From Bordetella genomosp. 13 (GTDB lineage: Bacteria > Pseudomonadota > Gammaproteobacteria > Burkholderiales > Burkholderiaceae_B), in the NCBI RefSeq assembly GCF_007679965.1, contig NZ_VEHL01000012.1:1-64000 (forward strand): DNA of 64,000 nt, written 5' to 3'. Both the position numbers and the translations under genes were made by a program. Shown here piece after piece: positions 6,733-15,729 of this stretch. Below the pieces are notes generated by a model. That model was given only the letters and a program-made list of their open reading frames with translations, was not told the origin of the DNA and searched no databases. Each line of letters opens with the position of its first letter. Within the stretch, counting starts at the first letter, position 1.

Positions 6733-8001
6733 TCAACGCGGATAGAGCGCGCCCAGTACCCGCGCGGCCTTCGCGCCCGTCACCGCCGGCACGCTGGCCG
6801 GTATGCGGTCCACGTGCGCCTGCGCCAGCCATGCAAAGGCCAACGCCTCGACCCACTGCGCGGGCACGCCTTCGGTGTCCGTGGAGCGCACCGGGCGCTG
6901 CAGGTAATGGGCCAGGTCCTGCATCAACCCGGTGTTGCGGGCGCCGCCGCCGCACACCAGCACGTCGCGGGCATGCGGCAACGTGCGCTCCAAGGCTTCG
7001 GCCACCGTGCGCGCCGTCAGGCGCTGCAGCGTGGCCTGCACGTCGGCGGGCGACAGGGCAGGGCCGGCGTAGGCATTCAGGCGCTGCGCCAGCCATACGC
7101 TGTCGAACAGGTCGCGGCCCGTGGACTTGGGCGGGGGCAGCGCGAACCAGGGCTCGTCGTCGATGAGCAGGTCCAGCAGAGCGTCGCTGGCCTGGCCCGT
7201 GGCGGCCCAGCGGCCCTCGTCGTCGTAGGGCCGGCCAGTGTGCTGATGGCACCAGAAGTCCAGCAGCATGTTGGCCGGGCCGGTGTCGAAGCCGCGCGGC
7301 GGCTGGCCCTCGTCCAGCAGCGTCAGGTTGGCGATGCCGCCCAGGTTGAGCACGGCGCGCGGCTGCGTGCCGCCGAACATGGCGGCATGAAAGGGCGGCA
7401 CCAGCGGCGCGCCCTGGCCGCCCGCCGCCACGTCGCGGCTGCGGAAATCGGCCACCACGTCGATGCCGGTCAGTTCGGCCAGCAGCGCCGGCGCGTTCAG
7501 TTGCAGGGTATAGCCCAGTTCGGGCCGATGGCGCACGGTCTGGCCGTGCGCGCCGATGGCGGTGACGTCGGCCGCGCCCAGGCCAGCCGAGCCGCCGTGG
7601 GCCGCGCCCAGGCTGCTGGCGCCGCTGCCAGCCGCGCCGCCGCCGGCCGCACCGCCGCTGGCCGCGCCGCCGCCGGCCGCGCCGATGTCCGAGCCAAACC
7701 CCGCACCCCGACCCGCTTGCGCCAGCAGCACGGTCACCGCCTCGGCATACAGCCGCGCCAGCTCATTAGCGGCCAGCGCGGCGCGGGCCAGTTCATCGGG
7801 GCCGGCGCGGTTGAGCGCCAGCAGTTCGTCGCGCAGCGCGTCAGGCATGTCCAGGCTGGCGCTGGCCAGCAGTACGGGCCGTGCGCCCGCGTGCAGGCGC
7901 ACCAGCACGCCGTCCACGCCGTCGGTGCTGGTGCCCGACATCAGGCCAATGAAAAGACGGCCCGGGGCGTTGCCGTCCGGGCCGTCGATGGGGGTGGGCA
8001 C
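6733..8001 (-). CDS. anmK: Anhydro-N-acetylmuramic acid kinase with low-complexity insertion
   Basis: AnmK opens and phosphorylates 1,6-anhydro-MurNAc from recycled murein to give MurNAc-6-phosphate. The phosphate-binding motif GLMSGTSTDGVD is at residues 19-30, and VLVCGGGARNTGLM lies in the C-terminal half. At 422 residues it is longer than the usual 365-385. The excess is a Gly/Ala insertion at about residues 98-144, encoded by 15-base repeats at 7631-7690. The insertion lies just before the conserved GAHGQTVRH segment, so it probably forms a surface loop. The gene starts 14 bases beyond the stop of the M23 peptidase gene and may share its transcript. Confidence 0.93.
   Translation of the reverse strand: MPTPIDGPDGNAPGRLFIGLMSGTSTDGVDGVLVRLHAGARPVLLASASLDMPDALRDELLALNRAGPDELARAALAANELARLYAEAVTVLLAQAGRGAGFGSDIGAAGGGAASGGAAGGGAAGSGASSLGAAHGGSAGLGAADVTAIGAHGQTVRHRPELGYTLQLNAPALLAELTGIDVVADFRSRDVAAGGQGAPLVPPFHAAMFGGTQPRAVLNLGGIANLTLLDEGQPPRGFDTGPANMLLDFWCHQHTGRPYDDEGRWAATGQASDALLDLLIDDEPWFALPPPKSTGRDLFDSVWLAQRLNAYAGPALSPADVQATLQRLTARTVAEALERTLPHARDVLVCGGGARNTGLMQDLAHYLQRPVRSTDTEGVPAQWVEALAFAWLAQAHVDRIPASVPAVTGAKAARVLGALYPR
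7631..7690 (-). repeat. 15-bp period repeats inside anmK
   Basis: Four successive 15-base blocks begin at 7631, 7646, 7661 and 7676, based on GCCGCGCCGCCGCCG on the plus strand. The fourth is degenerate. They encode the Gly/Ala-rich insertion of AnmK. Confidence 0.75.
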
Positions 8002-8015
8002 GATCGCCGTCAGGA

Positions 8016-9431
8016 TCAGCGCGACGCCAGGCTGGTGCTGCCTTCCGGCGCGGTCTTCTGCAGCGCGGTCAGCATCTCGATCTGCGCGCGGTAGGGCGCC
8101 ACGGCCTGGGTGAACGCGCGGCGTTCGTCGGTTTCCAGCGTGCGGGCCACGGGCAGGTCGACGGCCAGCGGATCGACCGGGGTGTTGTCGACCCGGAACT
8201 CGTAGTGCAGGTGCGGGCCGGTGGCCCAGCCGGTGGAACCGACGTAGCCGATCAGCTGGCCCTGCGACACGTGCACGCCCTTGCGGATGCCTTCGGCCAG
8301 CGCGCTCTGGTGGCCGTACAAGGTGGAGTACTTGCCGTAGTGCTTGATGATCACCACGTTGCCGTAGCCGTTCTGCCAGCCGGCGAATTCCACCGTGCCG
8401 TCGGCCGTGGTGTGGATCGGGGTGCCGCTGGGCGCCGCGTAGTCGACGCCCTTGTGGCCGATCCAGCGCCCGTGGATCGGATGCATGCGCATGCCGAACG
8501 TGGAGCTGATGCGGCTGAACTTCAGCGCGGTGCGCAGGAAGGCGCCGCGCAGGTTGGTGCCTTCGAAGTCATAGTAGGCGCCCGACTTGCCGTCCGGGTT
8601 GAACCACACGGCGTTGTACGTCTTGGTGCCGTTGACGAATTCCACGGCCAGCACGCGCCCGGCGCCGGCATAGCGGCCGTCGTGCGAGCGGGCCTCGTAC
8701 ACCACGCGGAACTGGTCGCCCTGGCGCAGATCGCGCAGGAAGTCGATCTTGGAGCCCAGGATCTCGGCCATCTGCATCGTGATGGCATCGGGGATGCCGG
8801 CGGCGTCGGTGGCGCCGAACAGCGACGAACGGATGGTGCCCACCGCCACGCGCGTCTGCAGGTGGGTGTCCTCGCTGACTTCGCGGGCCTTGTAGCCGTC
8901 CTTGCCGTCGGTTTCCACGAACAGCATGCGCGTGGAGACCTGGCCGTCGTCCTCGGTGCCCGGGGTGTGGATGTAGCGCATCCACACCATGTTGCCGTCC
9001 TGGTCGACCGCGGCCTGCACGGCGCGGCCCGGGTACAGCTTGTAGATGCTGCGCGCGCTGGCATCGTGCGTGAGGAAGCTTTGCAGCTTGGGATTGTCGA
9101 TGTCCAGGCGCTGCAGCAACGTGGCCAGCGTGTCGCCGCGGCGGATGCGGGTCTCGTTGATGAAGGGCGCGTCGGTTTCGGCGCTGACCTGCATCTGTTC
9201 GGCTTGCAGCGGCATGGGGCTGTCCACCATGCGCATCGGGGGCAGTTCGGTGTGGTCCGGCTGTTGCACCATGCCCAGCGCGGCGGCGCCGGCGAACAGG
9301 GCAATGGCGGAGACCAGCAGCGTGCGCCGTAGCAGGGCGCCACCGCGGGACAGGGTTTGCTTGGGAGGGGCGATCAGGGGAGCCACCTTGTGTATGACGC
9401 TGCGCACCAGGCCGGCCGAACCACGAATCAT
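8016..9431 (-). CDS. M23 family murein DD-endopeptidase with one membrane anchor
   Basis: The 471-residue protein has an N-terminal transmembrane anchor (about residues 37-57), a long periplasmic region that includes a LysM/OapA-like RIRRGDTLATLL stretch, and a C-terminal LytM domain. LytM zinc ligands are visible in GHKGVDYAAPSG and in HLHYEFRV, with HYGKYSTLYGH between them. This is the MepM-like group that cuts murein cross-links during growth. I chose the ATG at 9431 because GGAGG stands about 10 bases before it; upstream in-frame codons lack such support. It is divergent from tyrS, and a 20-base palindrome lies in the gap. Confidence 0.92.
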   Translation of the reverse strand: MIRGSAGLVRSVIHKVAPLIAPPKQTLSRGGALLRRTLLVSAIALFAGAAALGMVQQPDHTELPPMRMVDSPMPLQAEQMQVSAETDAPFINETRIRRGDTLATLLQRLDIDNPKLQSFLTHDASARSIYKLYPGRAVQAAVDQDGNMVWMRYIHTPGTEDDGQVSTRMLFVETDGKDGYKAREVSEDTHLQTRVAVGTIRSSLFGATDAAGIPDAITMQMAEILGSKIDFLRDLRQGDQFRVVYEARSHDGRYAGAGRVLAVEFVNGTKTYNAVWFNPDGKSGAYYDFEGTNLRGAFLRTALKFSRISSTFGMRMHPIHGRWIGHKGVDYAAPSGTPIHTTADGTVEFAGWQNGYGNVVIIKHYGKYSTLYGHQSALAEGIRKGVHVSQGQLIGYVGSTGWATGPHLHYEFRVDNTPVDPLAVDLPVARTLETDERRAFTQAVAPYRAQIEMLTALQKTAPEGSTSLASR

Positions 9432-9562
9432 CGCGAAAGACCCTCCTGGAAGCATGAATTTCTGGGTGCGACGGACCTGGGCGCTGCCCGGCCCGGCCTG
9501 TGCCGGACTAGGGGCGCGCCTCGGGTGTGGCGCAGTGGAAACAGCCATGGAGAACTGCAGAA

Positions 9563-9582
9563 CAACTGTCATATGACAGTTG
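9563..9582. promoter_or_regulatory. 20-bp perfect palindrome in the M23/tyrS divergent region
   Basis: CAACTGTCATATGACAGTTG is a perfect 20-base inverted repeat without spacer. It lies 132 bases upstream of the peptidase start and 103 bases upstream of tyrS. The geometry suits a dimeric helix-turn-helix regulator. A possible tyrS -10 (TAGAAT, 9617-9622) lies to its right. No regulator can be assigned. Confidence 0.55.
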
Positions 9583-9684
9583 CGTATGATTAGGGCAGTA
9601 TGCTAGCGGATTCGGATAGAATTTTCGACCGCTTTTTGTCGGATTTACACCTTTTTTGCACCCAGAGCCGCGGTAAAAATTACA

Positions 9685-10914
9685 ATGTCTCAGCCTGACC
9701 CCACCCTGTCCCCCGAAGTCGAAGAAGCCCTGCGCATCACGCGCCGCGGCTGCGACGAACTTCTGGTCGAGGAAGAATTCGCCCGCAAGCTCGCCAGGAG
9801 CCGCGACACCGGGGTGCCGCTGCGCATCAAGCTGGGCCTGGATCCCACCGCGCCCGACATCCACCTGGGCCACACGGTGGTGCTGAACAAGATGCGCCAG
9901 CTGCAGGACCTGGGGCACAACGTCATCTTCCTCATCGGCGACTTCACTGCCACCATCGGCGACCCCAGCGGCCGCAATTCCACCCGCCCGCCGCTCACGC
10001 GCGAGCAGATCGAAAGCAACGCGCAAACCTATTACGCCCAGGCCAGCATGGTGCTGGATCCGGCCCGCACCGAGATCCGCTACAACTCGGAATGGTGCGA
10101 CCAACTGGGCGCGCGCGGCATCATCCAGCTGGCCTCGCGCTACACCGTGGCGCGCATGATGGAGCGCGAGGATTTCACCAAGCGCTTCAAGGGCGGGGTG
10201 CCGATCTCGGTGCACGAGTTCCTGTACCCGCTGCTGCAGGGCTACGACTCGGTGGCCCTCAAGGCCGACCTGGAGCTGGGCGGCACCGACCAGAAGTTCA
10301 ACCTGCTGGTGGGCCGCGAACTGCAGAAGGAATACGGCCAGGCGCCGCAGTGCGTGCTGACCATGCCGCTGCTGGAAGGCACCGATGGCGTCGAGAAGAT
10401 GTCCAAGTCCAAGGGCAACTATATCGGCATCTCCGAGGCGCCCGACTCCATGTTCGGCAAGCTGATGTCGATCTCCGACACGCTGATGTGGCGCTACTTC
10501 GAACTGCTGTCGTTCCGCTCGCTGGACGACATCGCGGCGTTGCGCGCCGAGACCGAGAACGGCCGCAATCCGCGCGATGCCAAGGTCATGCTGGCCCAGG
10601 AAGTCATCACGCGCTTCCACTCGAAGCAGGCCGCCGAGGATGCCCTGGCGGCCTTCGAGGCGCGCTTCCGCGACGGCGCCATGCCCGAGGACATGCCCGA
10701 GGTGTCGGTGGCCGGCGCGCCCATGGGCATCCTGCGCCTGCTGCGCGAGGCCGGCCTGGTGGCCTCCAGCTCCGAGGCGCAGCGCAACCTGGAACAGGGC
10801 GGCGTGCGCGTCGACGGCAGTCGGGTCGACGACAAGTCGTTGCAATTGACGGCCGGCACTTACGTGCTGCAGGTCGGCAAGCGCAAGTTCGCCCGTGTTA
10901 ACTTGGGCGGGTAG
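9685..10914 (+). CDS. tyrS: Tyrosyl-tRNA synthetase
   Basis: The 409-residue class I synthetase charges tRNA-Tyr. HLGH at residues 60-63 is the HIGH motif and KMSKS lies at about residue 238. The C-terminal 65 residues form an S4-like RNA-binding domain. Length and the KMSKSKGNYIGI segment place it in the TyrRS group common in beta- and gammaproteobacteria, distinct from the E. coli TyrS subtype. The 5' gap of 250 bases contains the palindrome at 9563 but no T-box, as expected in a Gram-negative. Confidence 0.96.
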   Translation: MSQPDPTLSPEVEEALRITRRGCDELLVEEEFARKLARSRDTGVPLRIKLGLDPTAPDIHLGHTVVLNKMRQLQDLGHNVIFLIGDFTATIGDPSGRNSTRPPLTREQIESNAQTYYAQASMVLDPARTEIRYNSEWCDQLGARGIIQLASRYTVARMMEREDFTKRFKGGVPISVHEFLYPLLQGYDSVALKADLELGGTDQKFNLLVGRELQKEYGQAPQCVLTMPLLEGTDGVEKMSKSKGNYIGISEAPDSMFGKLMSISDTLMWRYFELLSFRSLDDIAALRAETENGRNPRDAKVMLAQEVITRFHSKQAAEDALAAFEARFRDGAMPEDMPEVSVAGAPMGILRLLREAGLVASSSEAQRNLEQGGVRVDGSRVDDKSLQLTAGTYVLQVGKRKFARVNLGG

Positions 10915-10947
10915 GAAGCGCCTACGGCATTTCTCCAGGAGTTGGAC

Positions 10948-11604
10948 ATGAAACTTTCGAGTCTTTCCTTCCAAGACGGCGAGTACATCCCCGAGCGCTA
11001 CGCCTTCGGCCGGATCGATGCGCAGACGCACGTGGCGCTGGCCGACAACCTGAACCCGCAGTTCTCGTGGGACGACGTGCCCGAGGGCACCCAGTCGTTC
11101 GCCCTGATCTGCCACGATCCGGACGTGCCGTCCAAGCCCGACGACGTCAACCAGGACGGCCGCACCGTCCCCGCCGACCTGCCGCGCGTCGACTTCTTCC
11201 ATTGGGTGCTGGTCGACCTGCCGGCCGACCTGCGCGAGATCGACGAGGGCGCGTTCTCCAACGGCATCACCCCGCGGGGCAAGGGCGGCCCGCTGGCGCC
11301 GATGAACGCGCGCCAGGGCCTGAACAGCTACACGCAATGGTTCGCGGGCGACCACGACATGGAAGGCGAGTACTTCGGCTACGACGGTCCCTGCCCGCCC
11401 TGGAACGACGCGCTGGTGCATCGCTACACGTACACGCTGTATGCCCTGGACAAGGCCTCGCTGGGCCTGACGGGCAGCTTCACCGGCGAGGATGCGCTCA
11501 AGGCCATCCAGGGCCACGTGCTGGGCCAGGCATCGGTCACCGGCACCTACACGCTGAATCCCGAGCTGGCGCCCAAGCAGATCGGCGCGACCACCGCCAC
11601 CTGA
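10948..11604 (+). CDS. YbhB/YbcL family PEBP-like protein
   Basis: This 218-residue phosphatidylethanolamine-binding-protein homologue resembles E. coli YbhB/YbcL, annotated as Raf-kinase-inhibitor-like. Conserved features are the FSWDDVPEGTQSFALICHDPD stretch (about residues 34-54), FFHWVLVDLP and the C-terminal GPCPPWND region. No signal peptide is present, so it is probably cytoplasmic. I chose the ATG at 10948, which has AGGAG 7 bases upstream; an in-frame TTG lies 6 bases earlier. Its role in bacteria is unclear. It is probably co-transcribed with tyrS, 33 bases upstream. Confidence 0.88.
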   Translation: MKLSSLSFQDGEYIPERYAFGRIDAQTHVALADNLNPQFSWDDVPEGTQSFALICHDPDVPSKPDDVNQDGRTVPADLPRVDFFHWVLVDLPADLREIDEGAFSNGITPRGKGGPLAPMNARQGLNSYTQWFAGDHDMEGEYFGYDGPCPPWNDALVHRYTYTLYALDKASLGLTGSFTGEDALKAIQGHVLGQASVTGTYTLNPELAPKQIGATTAT

Positions 11605-11636
11605 TCCGTCGCGGCCCTGGCGGCCACGCCGTGACG

Positions 11637-11664
11637 ACGCCCGGACACGTGCCGGGCGTTTTTC
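11637..11664. terminator. Terminator shared by the PEBP gene and the convergent LysR gene
   Basis: ACGCCCGG (11637-11644) pairs with CCGGGCGT (11652-11659) around ACACGTG and is followed by TTTTTC. The T tract serves the plus strand. The stem touches the stop of the minus-strand LysR gene. Confidence 0.8.
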
Positions 11665-12532
11665 ATTGCGAGCCGTTCGCCGACAGGCGCAGGTTGGTCT
11701 TCAGCATGTCGTACACGTGGCGCGTCAGCGGGTTGATCAGGTCGCGCCTCATCCACAGGAAATAATTCACGTCGGGCAGGGGCGGCAGGCCGTCCTTCTC
11801 GCCCAGCACGCGCAGGTCCGAGCCCAGCAGCTCCACGCTGCGCGCGGTCACGCCCAGGCGGGCGCGCAGCGCCGCCTTGATGCCCACCAGGTTGGGCGCC
11901 ACGTAGTTGGTCTGCCAGGGCACCTGATACTGCTCCAGCGTGCTCAGCGCGATGCGGCGGAAGATGCTGGGCTCGTCGGCCAGCACCAGCGGCACGGGCG
12001 CGTTGCTGTCGTGCACGTAGTCGGCCGAGCACAGCCACACGGTGGGAGAGGTGCGCAGCACCACGCCCTCGAAGTCCTGGTCGAAGCGGGTGGACACGGT
12101 CAGGTCCAGGTCGCCGTTGCGTAGCGCCGTCATCAGGTTCGGGCTGCGGTCCACGCGGATCTCCAGCTTGATGCGCGGGAACGTGCGGGCCACGTGCGTC
12201 AGCACGCTGGGCAGGATGCTGTCGGCCACGTCGTGCGGCGAGCCCAGGCGCAGCTCGCCTTCCAGCAGGCTGTCCTGCAACGAGCGCAACGCCTCGTCGT
12301 TGATCGCCAGCATGTGGCGTGCGTACGTGACCAGCTTCTCGCCGTGGCGGGACAGCTGCTTGTGGCGGCCGCGCTTCTCGAACAGCGGCAGGTCGACCAG
12401 GCCTTCCAGCCGCTGCATCTGCTGGGTGATGGCCGATTGCGTCTTGTGCAGGCTGTCGGCCGCCGCCGAGAACGAGTCGTGCTCGGCGATGGCGACCAGC
12501 GTGCGCAGCAGGTCCAGGTCCAGGTTGCGCAT
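11663..12532 (-). CDS. LysR family transcriptional regulator
   Basis: The 289-residue LysR protein has an N-terminal winged helix-turn-helix (about residues 1-60, with SFSAAADSLHKTQSAITQQMQRLE) and a C-terminal periplasmic-binding-protein-like effector domain. It is the last gene on the minus strand after the amino-acid ABC transporter and sulfur genes, so it is the likely regulator of that operon; the ligand is unknown. The ATG at 12532 starts at the conserved MRNLDLDLLRTLVAI. A 145-base gap separates it from the ATPase gene, so it may have its own promoter. Confidence 0.92.
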   Translation of the reverse strand: MRNLDLDLLRTLVAIAEHDSFSAAADSLHKTQSAITQQMQRLEGLVDLPLFEKRGRHKQLSRHGEKLVTYARHMLAINDEALRSLQDSLLEGELRLGSPHDVADSILPSVLTHVARTFPRIKLEIRVDRSPNLMTALRNGDLDLTVSTRFDQDFEGVVLRTSPTVWLCSADYVHDSNAPVPLVLADEPSIFRRIALSTLEQYQVPWQTNYVAPNLVGIKAALRARLGVTARSVELLGSDLRVLGEKDGLPPLPDVNYFLWMRRDLINPLTRHVYDMLKTNLRLSANGSQ

Positions 12533-12677
12533 GGCGATCCTCGTCGGGCAGTCTTGCGGCAGGGGCCTGCCGGCGCCGTTGCGAGGGACGATGCAAGGCG
12601 GGCAGCCCCCCGGACCATAGCGCAAGCGGGGCGGCCTGCATAGGCGGGGGGGGCGCTTGCCCCGGGCCGTAGCCCCT

Positions 12678-13406
<729 letters not shown>

Positions 13407-13419
13407 GGCGGTATTCTCC

Positions 13420-14112
13420 TTACGCCAGCCCGAGCCGGCGTTTCTGGATGCGGACCTCGACGCGACGCGCCAGGCGCGACAGCGCCCCGCAGATCACGAA
13501 ATAGAAGCCCGCCAGGATGAGATAGGTCCGCAGCGCCGAGGTGAGCTCGATGCTGTTGACCTGCTGGCCCACGAAGGTCACTTCCTCCACGCCGATGATG
13601 TAGACGATGGACGTGGCCTTGATGGTGGACACGAACTGGCTGACCAGCGACGGGATCATGTTCACCAGCGCCTGCGGCAGGATCACGTAGCGCATGCTCT
13701 GCCAATACGACAGGCCCATCGACCGCGCCGCCTCGGTCTGGCCGCGCGGCAGGCCCTGCAGGCCGGCGCGCACGATCTCGGCCAGGAAGGCGCTTTCGTA
13801 CAGCACGATCGCCACCAGCGCCGTCTTGAAGGCGGAGATCGACATGCCCGTGACCAGCGGCACGGCGAAGTACGCCCAGAAGATGATCATAATCAGCGGC
13901 ACGCCGCGAAACGCCGTCACCCAGCAGATGGCCAGGATACGCAGTGAGCGGAACTGGCCCGCCCGCGCGAAGCCCAGCAGCACGGCGATCGGAAACGCCA
14001 GCGCCAGTCCCAGCGCGGCCAGCAGCAGGGTGGCCGCGAAGCCGCCCAGCGGGCCCTGGGGCCACGAGCCCACCAGGAACATGACGCCGTACTTTTGCAG
14101 GATCTCCAGCAT
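13420..14112 (-). CDS. Amino acid ABC transporter permease
   Basis: The 230-residue inner-membrane permease belongs to the His/Glu/Gln/Arg/opine family. About five hydrophobic segments are visible, and the cytoplasmic EAA loop reads EAARSMGLSYWQSMRYVILPQA, where it contacts the ATPase. It is paired with a second permease 3 bases upstream, suggesting a heterodimeric channel. Substrate range cannot be read from the sequence; context suggests a sulfur amino acid. Confidence 0.93.
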   Translation of the reverse strand: MLEILQKYGVMFLVGSWPQGPLGGFAATLLLAALGLALAFPIAVLLGFARAGQFRSLRILAICWVTAFRGVPLIMIIFWAYFAVPLVTGMSISAFKTALVAIVLYESAFLAEIVRAGLQGLPRGQTEAARSMGLSYWQSMRYVILPQALVNMIPSLVSQFVSTIKATSIVYIIGVEEVTFVGQQVNSIELTSALRTYLILAGFYFVICGALSRLARRVEVRIQKRRLGLA

Positions 14113-14115
14113 GGC

Positions 14116-14811
14116 TTACCCCTTGTACGCCGACGGAAAGGCCCGTTCGATGCGGCTGCCGGCCAGCATGATCACCAGCGAGCACAGCAGGTAGATCAGC
14201 GTGGTGACGGCGAAGACGTCGAAGGTGCGGAAGGTCAGGTTGTCGATGTTCTTGGCCTGGTAGGTCAGCTCCGTCACGCCGATCACCATGGCCAGGCTGG
14301 TGTCCTTGAACAGGATCAGCGAGCGGTTGACCAGCGGCGGCACGGCGATCCGCAGCGCCTGCGGCAGGATCACGTAGCGCATGGCCTGCAGGAAGCCCAG
14401 GCCGATCGAGCGCCCCGCCTCGACCTGCGCGGAGGGAATCGCCTTCAGGCCCGAGCGCAGGTCCTCCGACAGGTAGGCGCTGACGTTCAGCGACAGGGCG
14501 ACCACGGCGAACAGGATCTCGGTGTTGCCCGAGTTCACGTAGGCCTTCAACCCGGCCGGCAGCACCTGGGGCATGCCGAAGTACCACACCATGATCTGCA
14601 CCACGGTCGGCACGTTGCGGTGGTACTCGACGAACAGCGACATCGCCGCGTCCAGCGGCTTGAAGGGAATGGCGCGCAGCAGCACGATGGCCAGCGCCAC
14701 CGCCATGCCCAGCAGCCAGGCCAGCACGAACAGCAGCAGGGTGGTGCGCAGGCCGTCCAGCAACAGCGTGCCGTACTGCCCGTGCAGCAGGAATGAGATA
14801 TCCAAGTCCAT
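14116..14811 (-). CDS. Amino acid ABC transporter permease
   Basis: The 231-residue permease is the partner of the following gene. It has the EAA loop EAGRSIGLGFLQAMRYVILPQA and about five hydrophobic segments beginning after a short N-terminus (MDLDISFLLHGQYG). It lies 39 bases after the binding-protein gene on the minus strand. The two permeases are similar in layout but diverged, typical of GltJK-type heterodimers. Confidence 0.93.
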   Translation of the reverse strand: MDLDISFLLHGQYGTLLLDGLRTTLLLFVLAWLLGMAVALAIVLLRAIPFKPLDAAMSLFVEYHRNVPTVVQIMVWYFGMPQVLPAGLKAYVNSGNTEILFAVVALSLNVSAYLSEDLRSGLKAIPSAQVEAGRSIGLGFLQAMRYVILPQALRIAVPPLVNRSLILFKDTSLAMVIGVTELTYQAKNIDNLTFRTFDVFAVTTLIYLLCSLVIMLAGSRIERAFPSAYKG

Positions 14812-14850
14812 AAGCGGCCGCGGCGGCGCTCGCGCGCCGCCGCGTCATCC

Positions 14851-15669
14851 TCAGTTTGCCTGCGCCACCGGTTCGACCTTGAACTGGCGAGTCAGCTTGT
14901 AGATGGAGTCCTTGCCCAGCCATTTGGCGTAGATGGCATCCAGCTGGCCGTCCTTGTCCATCTTCGCGATGACCTTGTCGATGGCGGCCAGCAGCTCGGT
15001 GTTGCCCTTGGCGACCACCACGCCGATCCGTTCGGTGAACAGCGGCTCGTCGACCAGCACGGCGGCCGAGCCCGACTTGGCGGATTCGATCTCGAAGCGC
15101 TTGAGCGTCAGTTCGCCCGCCGAGATGCCGTCCACCTTGCCGTTCTGCAGGCCCAGGTAGCACGTGGCCAGGTCCTGGTACGTGACGATCTGCGACTTGG
15201 CCAGCACGCGCGTGGCCAGCGCGGCCGAGGATGACCCCTTGCTGGCGCAGATCCGCTTGCCTTCCAGCCTGGACAGCGAATCGATCCTGTCGTCGCGGCG
15301 CACCAGCACCTTGATGCTGCCCTGCAGGTACTGCACGCTGTAGTCGACCTGCGTGGCGCGCTCCGGCAGATAGGCCATGGAGCCGGCCACCACGTCCACG
15401 CGGCCCATCTTCAGTTCGGGGATGCGGGCCTCGGTGGACAGCGGCTTGTGTTCCAGCTCCACGCCCAGGCCGCGGGCCAGCGCCTGGCACACGTCCACGT
15501 CGTAGCCGATGAACTTGCGTGTGGCCGGGTCCTGGAAGGCGTACGGTTCGCTGGCGCTCTGCGTGCCGCAGATCAGCTTCCTGCTGCCTTCGACCTCCTT
15601 CAGGTCGCGCGCCTGGGCAGTCGACGACAAGGCGAGCAGCGTCACGGCGATTGCGAGGAACGGCTTCAT
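14851..15669 (-). CDS. Periplasmic amino acid binding protein of the ABC importer
   Basis: The 272-residue precursor has a signal peptide (MKPFLAIAVTLLALSSTAQA) cleaved near residue 20. A family-3 solute-binding domain follows, with the familiar GYDVDVCQALARGLGVELE segment. The ATG at 15669 has AAGGAG 5 bases upstream and is preferred over an in-frame codon 45 bases earlier that would add a non-hydrophobic extension. It lies between the rhodanese gene and the permeases, all on one strand. The ligand is unknown; cystine, a thioether or a similar compound would fit the context. Confidence 0.93.
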   Translation of the reverse strand: MKPFLAIAVTLLALSSTAQARDLKEVEGSRKLICGTQSASEPYAFQDPATRKFIGYDVDVCQALARGLGVELEHKPLSTEARIPELKMGRVDVVAGSMAYLPERATQVDYSVQYLQGSIKVLVRRDDRIDSLSRLEGKRICASKGSSSAALATRVLAKSQIVTYQDLATCYLGLQNGKVDGISAGELTLKRFEIESAKSGSAAVLVDEPLFTERIGVVVAKGNTELLAAIDKVIAKMDKDGQLDAIYAKWLGKDSIYKLTRQFKVEPVAQAN

Positions 15670-15729
15670 GGTTTTCTCCTTGGAATGTTGGAGGGCACGA
15701 GGCGGCGGGGGCACCCGCCGCCGTGCCCG

